Below, piece after piece: positions 62,146 through 64,000 of a DNA stretch of 64,000 nucleotides. The notes beneath the pieces were generated by a model, which saw only the letters and a list, made by a program, of their open reading frames with translations, was not told the origin of the DNA and searched no databases. The stretch is from assembly GCA_037446495.1 (NCBI GenBank), contig JBBIIL010000007.1, forward strand, positions 1 to 64,000. Direction: 5' to 3'. The translations under genes were made by a program, and so were the position numbers. The stretch is from CAIXZV01 sp037446495. Its GTDB lineage: Bacteria; Chloroflexota; Limnocylindria; Limnocylindrales; CSP1-4. The stretch's first letter is position 1, and each line of letters begins with the position of its first letter.

Positions 62146-62535
62146 ATGTCCGCCGCCAGCGCCGTCCGCGACGCCCCGGTCAAGATCGCTGCCCGCCGAC
62201 TGCCAGGAAACCCCGACGGCGAGATCGAGGCCCTGGCCGCAGCCATGACGGCCGTCCCGGTCGCTCGCGTGCCGGCGCTCTGGCGCACGCCCGGGTTCGC
62301 CCGCCGCGTCGAGACCGCGCGGCAGCAGATCAGTGTCGCCCGGTCGCGGGCCGTGCTCGCGAGCAGCTTCGAGCGCGAGGCGGGGCGTCTGGGTCCGGCG
62401 ACTCGCGGCGCGGCGCGGCGCGCGGAGGCGGTGCGGGTTGCCTACGCCCTTCGCTGGCTGGAGTTGGCCGGCGGTGCGAACCTGCCCGCCTGGCCGGAGT
62501 GGCTTGATCGCGCCGGGGCTCAGCCGGGCCGATAG
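62146..62535 (+). CDS. Hypothetical protein (129 aa)
   Basis: Ala/Arg-rich, largely helical protein (VARVPALWRTPGFARRVETARQQISVARSRAVL; AEAVRVAYALRWLELAG). Start ATG 62146 has no clear ribosome site. Its end overlaps the aminotransferase remnant on the opposite strand. It may be a real small gene or chance in a decayed region. Confidence 0.4.
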   Translation: MSAASAVRDAPVKIAARRLPGNPDGEIEALAAAMTAVPVARVPALWRTPGFARRVETARQQISVARSRAVLASSFEREAGRLGPATRGAARRAEAVRVAYALRWLELAGGANLPAWPEWLDRAGAQPGR

Positions 62536-62800
62536 CCGAACTCGACCTCGACCGCGGCGGTGGACGCCTCGAGGATGTCGAGCGCCCGGGCCATCTCCTC
62601 GCGGCTGATCACCAGTGGCGGCGACAGGTTGATCACGGTGCCCATGGCCGTCTTGAAGTCGAGCCCCCGGTCGAGCGCCGCGTACATTACCGCCTCCGTC
62701 TCGTCGGTGGCGCGGGCTTGGGTTTCCGGATCTTGGCGCCGGTCGGACCGAGGGCGTGCGGGACCCCGTCAAGGATCAGGAGCGCTCCGTGGTGGTCGCG
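62520..62800 (-). pseudogene. Class III aminotransferase remnant
   Basis: Two pieces in different frames. Around 62800-62738 the minus strand reads RDHHGALLILDGVPHALGPTG, resembling the PLP-site region LLILDEVxxGLGRTG. From about 62744 to the TGA at 62522-62520 it reads DPETQARATDETEAVMYAAL, then DRGLDFKTAMGTVINLSPPL and REEMARALDILEA, the C-terminus of the same family. The ~180 residues between, with the catalytic Lys, are deleted and the frame is shifted. Not related closely to the aminotransferase at 25094. Confidence 0.7.
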
Positions 62801-62925
62801 GGCGGCCCGGGCCGCAGCACCCGCGTGGCGACGGACGTGGCGATCGCACTGGCGGTGTCGTGGAACCCGTTGATGTAGTCGAACAGGACCGCCAGCAGCA
62901 CGACCGCCAGCAGCATCAGCGACAA
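62776..62925 (-). pseudogene. PiT-type phosphate transporter N-terminal remnant
   Basis: From TTG 62925 or ATG 62916 the minus strand reads MLLAVVLLAVLFDYINGFHD then TASAIATSVATRVLRP, the first helix and signature of PiT phosphate transporters (FDxINGFHDTANAIAT). After ~36 residues the match stops and the frame ends at 62776. It runs directly into the aminotransferase remnant, with the junction near 62800-62812. Confidence 0.7.
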
Positions 62926-63047
62926 GTGTTCGATGGCTCGGGCACCTCGAGGGTTCGCGCGGCGGGCGGACGCAGCCCGAGCATCGGTCGGTGCTGGGGG
63001 CCCCGGAACGATGTGTCAACCTCGCGGGCCGGCTGCGCGATGCGCGT

Positions 63048-63198
63048 GGTGCATGGAGTGCACCAAATCCACGGTCCGGGCCGCGTTTCGGGTGCATGCG
63101 GTGCACCGGGTGAACCAAACGCACCCTTCGGTGCACGCGGTGCACCGGGCCGGGCCGCGCGACGCCATCTCCAGCGACTTTGGTGCACCGCATGCACC
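63048..63198. repeat. Cluster of four GGTGCA-N5-TGCACC palindromes
   Basis: Copies at 63048-63064, 63091-63107, 63130-63146 and 63182-63198. All have perfect 6-bp arms; spacers are TGGAG, TGCGG, CGCGG and CCGCA, the last being the reverse complement of TGCGG. Start-to-start distances are 43, 39 and 52 bp. They have the look of dimer binding sites for a DNA-binding protein. Confidence 0.8.
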
Positions 63199-63537
63199 GA
63201 CGGCAACGGGCCGCGACGGCTGCCCGGTGGGGGATAGGCCCGCGATCGAGGCCATGCCCGAAGCGGCCATGCTGCATGCGGCGCTCCCCGGGACGGCGAT
63301 CGTCGCGGGCCGCGACGGCCCCCGGTGCCGGACGCGCCGATCGTCCGGGTTGAGGCGGGCCAGATCAGCATCGTCGTCGAAGCCGGCTCGCTCCAGGACC
63401 GTTGGGTCCAGGGCATCGCCCGCCCGGCGAGGACCCTGCCCTGCGGCGCGCATCCCTTCGGCGGGCGGCGCGGGCTCCCGAGCGGGCTGCTTGGCCGCGT
63501 GGGCGCGGGTCGGCAGTCGCTCGGGCTGCCAACTCGG

Positions 63538-63543
63538 TATTCT
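63538..63543 (+). promoter_or_regulatory. -10 box of proS (leaderless)
   Basis: TATTCT ends seven bases before ATG 63551. Confidence 0.6.
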
Positions 63544-63550
63544 TCGCGCC

Positions 63551-64000
63551 ATGCGCTTGTCCAACCTGTTCTTCACGACGCTGCGCGACGATCCATCCGA
63601 CGCGGAGATGCCGTCCCACCGCCTGCTGCTGCGGGCGGGCTACGTGCGCCAGCTGGGCGCCGGCATCTACTCGCTGCTGCCGCTCGGGTTCCGGGCGAGC
63701 AAGCGCGTGGAGCAGGTGATCCGCGAGGAGCTCAACGCCATCGGCGGCCAGGAGATGGAGATGCCGGTGGTCCACCCGGCGGACCTGTGGCGCGAGACCG
63801 GGCGCTACGACGCCATCGGCCCCGAGATGGCCCGCTTCAAGGACCGCGGCGACCGTGACATGGTGCTCGCGATGACGCACGAGGAGGTCGTGGCGGACCT
63901 GCTCCGCGACATCGTCCGCAGCTACCGGCAGCTGCCGTTCATCGTCTACCACTTCCAGACCAAGTTCCGCGACGAGCCCCGCAGCCGTGGCGGCCTGATC
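63551..64000 (+). CDS. proS: Prolyl-tRNA synthetase (3' partial)
   Basis: First 150 residues of a class II ProRS, cut by the window end. The N-terminus (SNLFFTTLRDDPSDAEMPSHRLLLRAGYVRQLGAGIYSLLPLG), motif 1 (EELNAIGGQEMEMPVVHPADLWRETGR), LTHEE-like AMTHEEVVADL and motif 2 (YHFQTKFRDEPRSRGGL) are clear. Start from the leaderless -10 box and conserved N-terminus. Confidence 0.95.
   Translation, partial: MRLSNLFFTTLRDDPSDAEMPSHRLLLRAGYVRQLGAGIYSLLPLGFRASKRVEQVIREELNAIGGQEMEMPVVHPADLWRETGRYDAIGPEMARFKDRGDRDMVLAMTHEEVVADLLRDIVRSYRQLPFIVYHFQTKFRDEPRSRGGLI

Larger units (their letters stand above)
62936..63550. other. Non-coding region upstream of proS
   Basis: About 600 bp with no convincing gene; open frames on both strands lack coding character. 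It holds four copies of a 17-bp palindrome (listed separately) and, at its end, the proS promoter. Confidence 0.6.

Noticed and set aside
63048..63198. CRISPR array
   Set aside because: Repeats are only 17 bp, palindromic, in mixed orientation and separated by unequal short gaps; no cas genes are present.
62560..63576. Open frames on both strands in the region before proS
   Set aside because: No domains or ribosome sites, and Cys/His/Gly/Ala/Pro-rich translations caused by the GGTGCA repeats; only the PiT and aminotransferase fragments are protein-like.

Overview
The window is 64 kb of high-GC (roughly 70%) bacterial DNA with short intergenic spaces, many 4-base stop/start overlaps and frequent GTG/TTG starts. 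It holds four runs of exactly 100 N (25441-25540, 31757-31856, 43674-43773, 59846-59945), so it is a scaffold, probably a metagenome-assembled genome. Gene content (Suf cluster with a Rieske ferredoxin, RskA-type anti-sigma factor, ATP-type PEP carboxykinase, split KdpD, DUF2252, two Lgt-like proteins) suggests Chloroflexota (Limnocylindria-like), with Actinomycetota as the alternative. This placement is inference. No rRNA, tRNA or CRISPR was seen.

Layout. 1-2626: end of a suf operon (sufB partial, sufD, Rieske ferredoxin). 2758-9331: minus-strand metabolic genes (SDR, penicillin-acylase-like hydrolase coupled to an EamA exporter, ornithine-cyclodeaminase family protein, ManA). 9385-11706: a 44-aa membrane protein divergent from an Lrp/AsnC regulator, which leads into an ECF sigma/anti-sigma pair. 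11817-17325: Lgt, ATP-type PEP carboxykinase, malate dehydrogenase and a degenerate Lgt relative. 17348-25810: Fe-ADH/LsrG-like pair, then genes consistent with reductive pyrimidine breakdown (dihydropyrimidinase, LLM oxidoreductase, N-carbamoyl-beta-alanine-type amidohydrolase) and, divergently, a PLP decarboxylase and a gapped class III aminotransferase. 26099-31623: homocysteine methyltransferase, alkylsulfatase, DUF2252, HAD hydrolase.

31741-45200 is a potassium island. It holds two KdpD-type kinase/KdpE-type regulator pairs, a KimA-like K+ transporter, kdpFABC, a stand-alone KdpD sensor half without kinase domains, a receiver-only regulator, an extra 29-residue membrane peptide overlapping kdpF, and two copies of an unrecognised small protein, one beside each K+ transport system. 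An 11-bp-period direct repeat precedes both the KimA-like gene and one kinase operon and could be the shared KdpE site. This is the part of the window most likely to hold an undescribed regulatory system.

45270-59845: esterase, SulP transporter, upp, asparaginase, DnaJ-domain protein, DtxR-type regulator, gltX, a PHO-box-preceded response regulator and a ferric-iron-type ABC importer. 60047-64000: ChrB-like protein, a COG4280-like membrane protein with FTR1-like motifs, a decayed stretch (tandem 22-bp repeat, fused remnants of a PiT transporter and an aminotransferase, four copies of a 17-bp palindrome), and the start of proS.

A recurrent feature is a TANNNT -10 box only 6-8 nt before the start codon, which suggests many leaderless mRNAs. 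Several terminator-like hairpins, two of them closed by UUCG loops, separate the transcription units.
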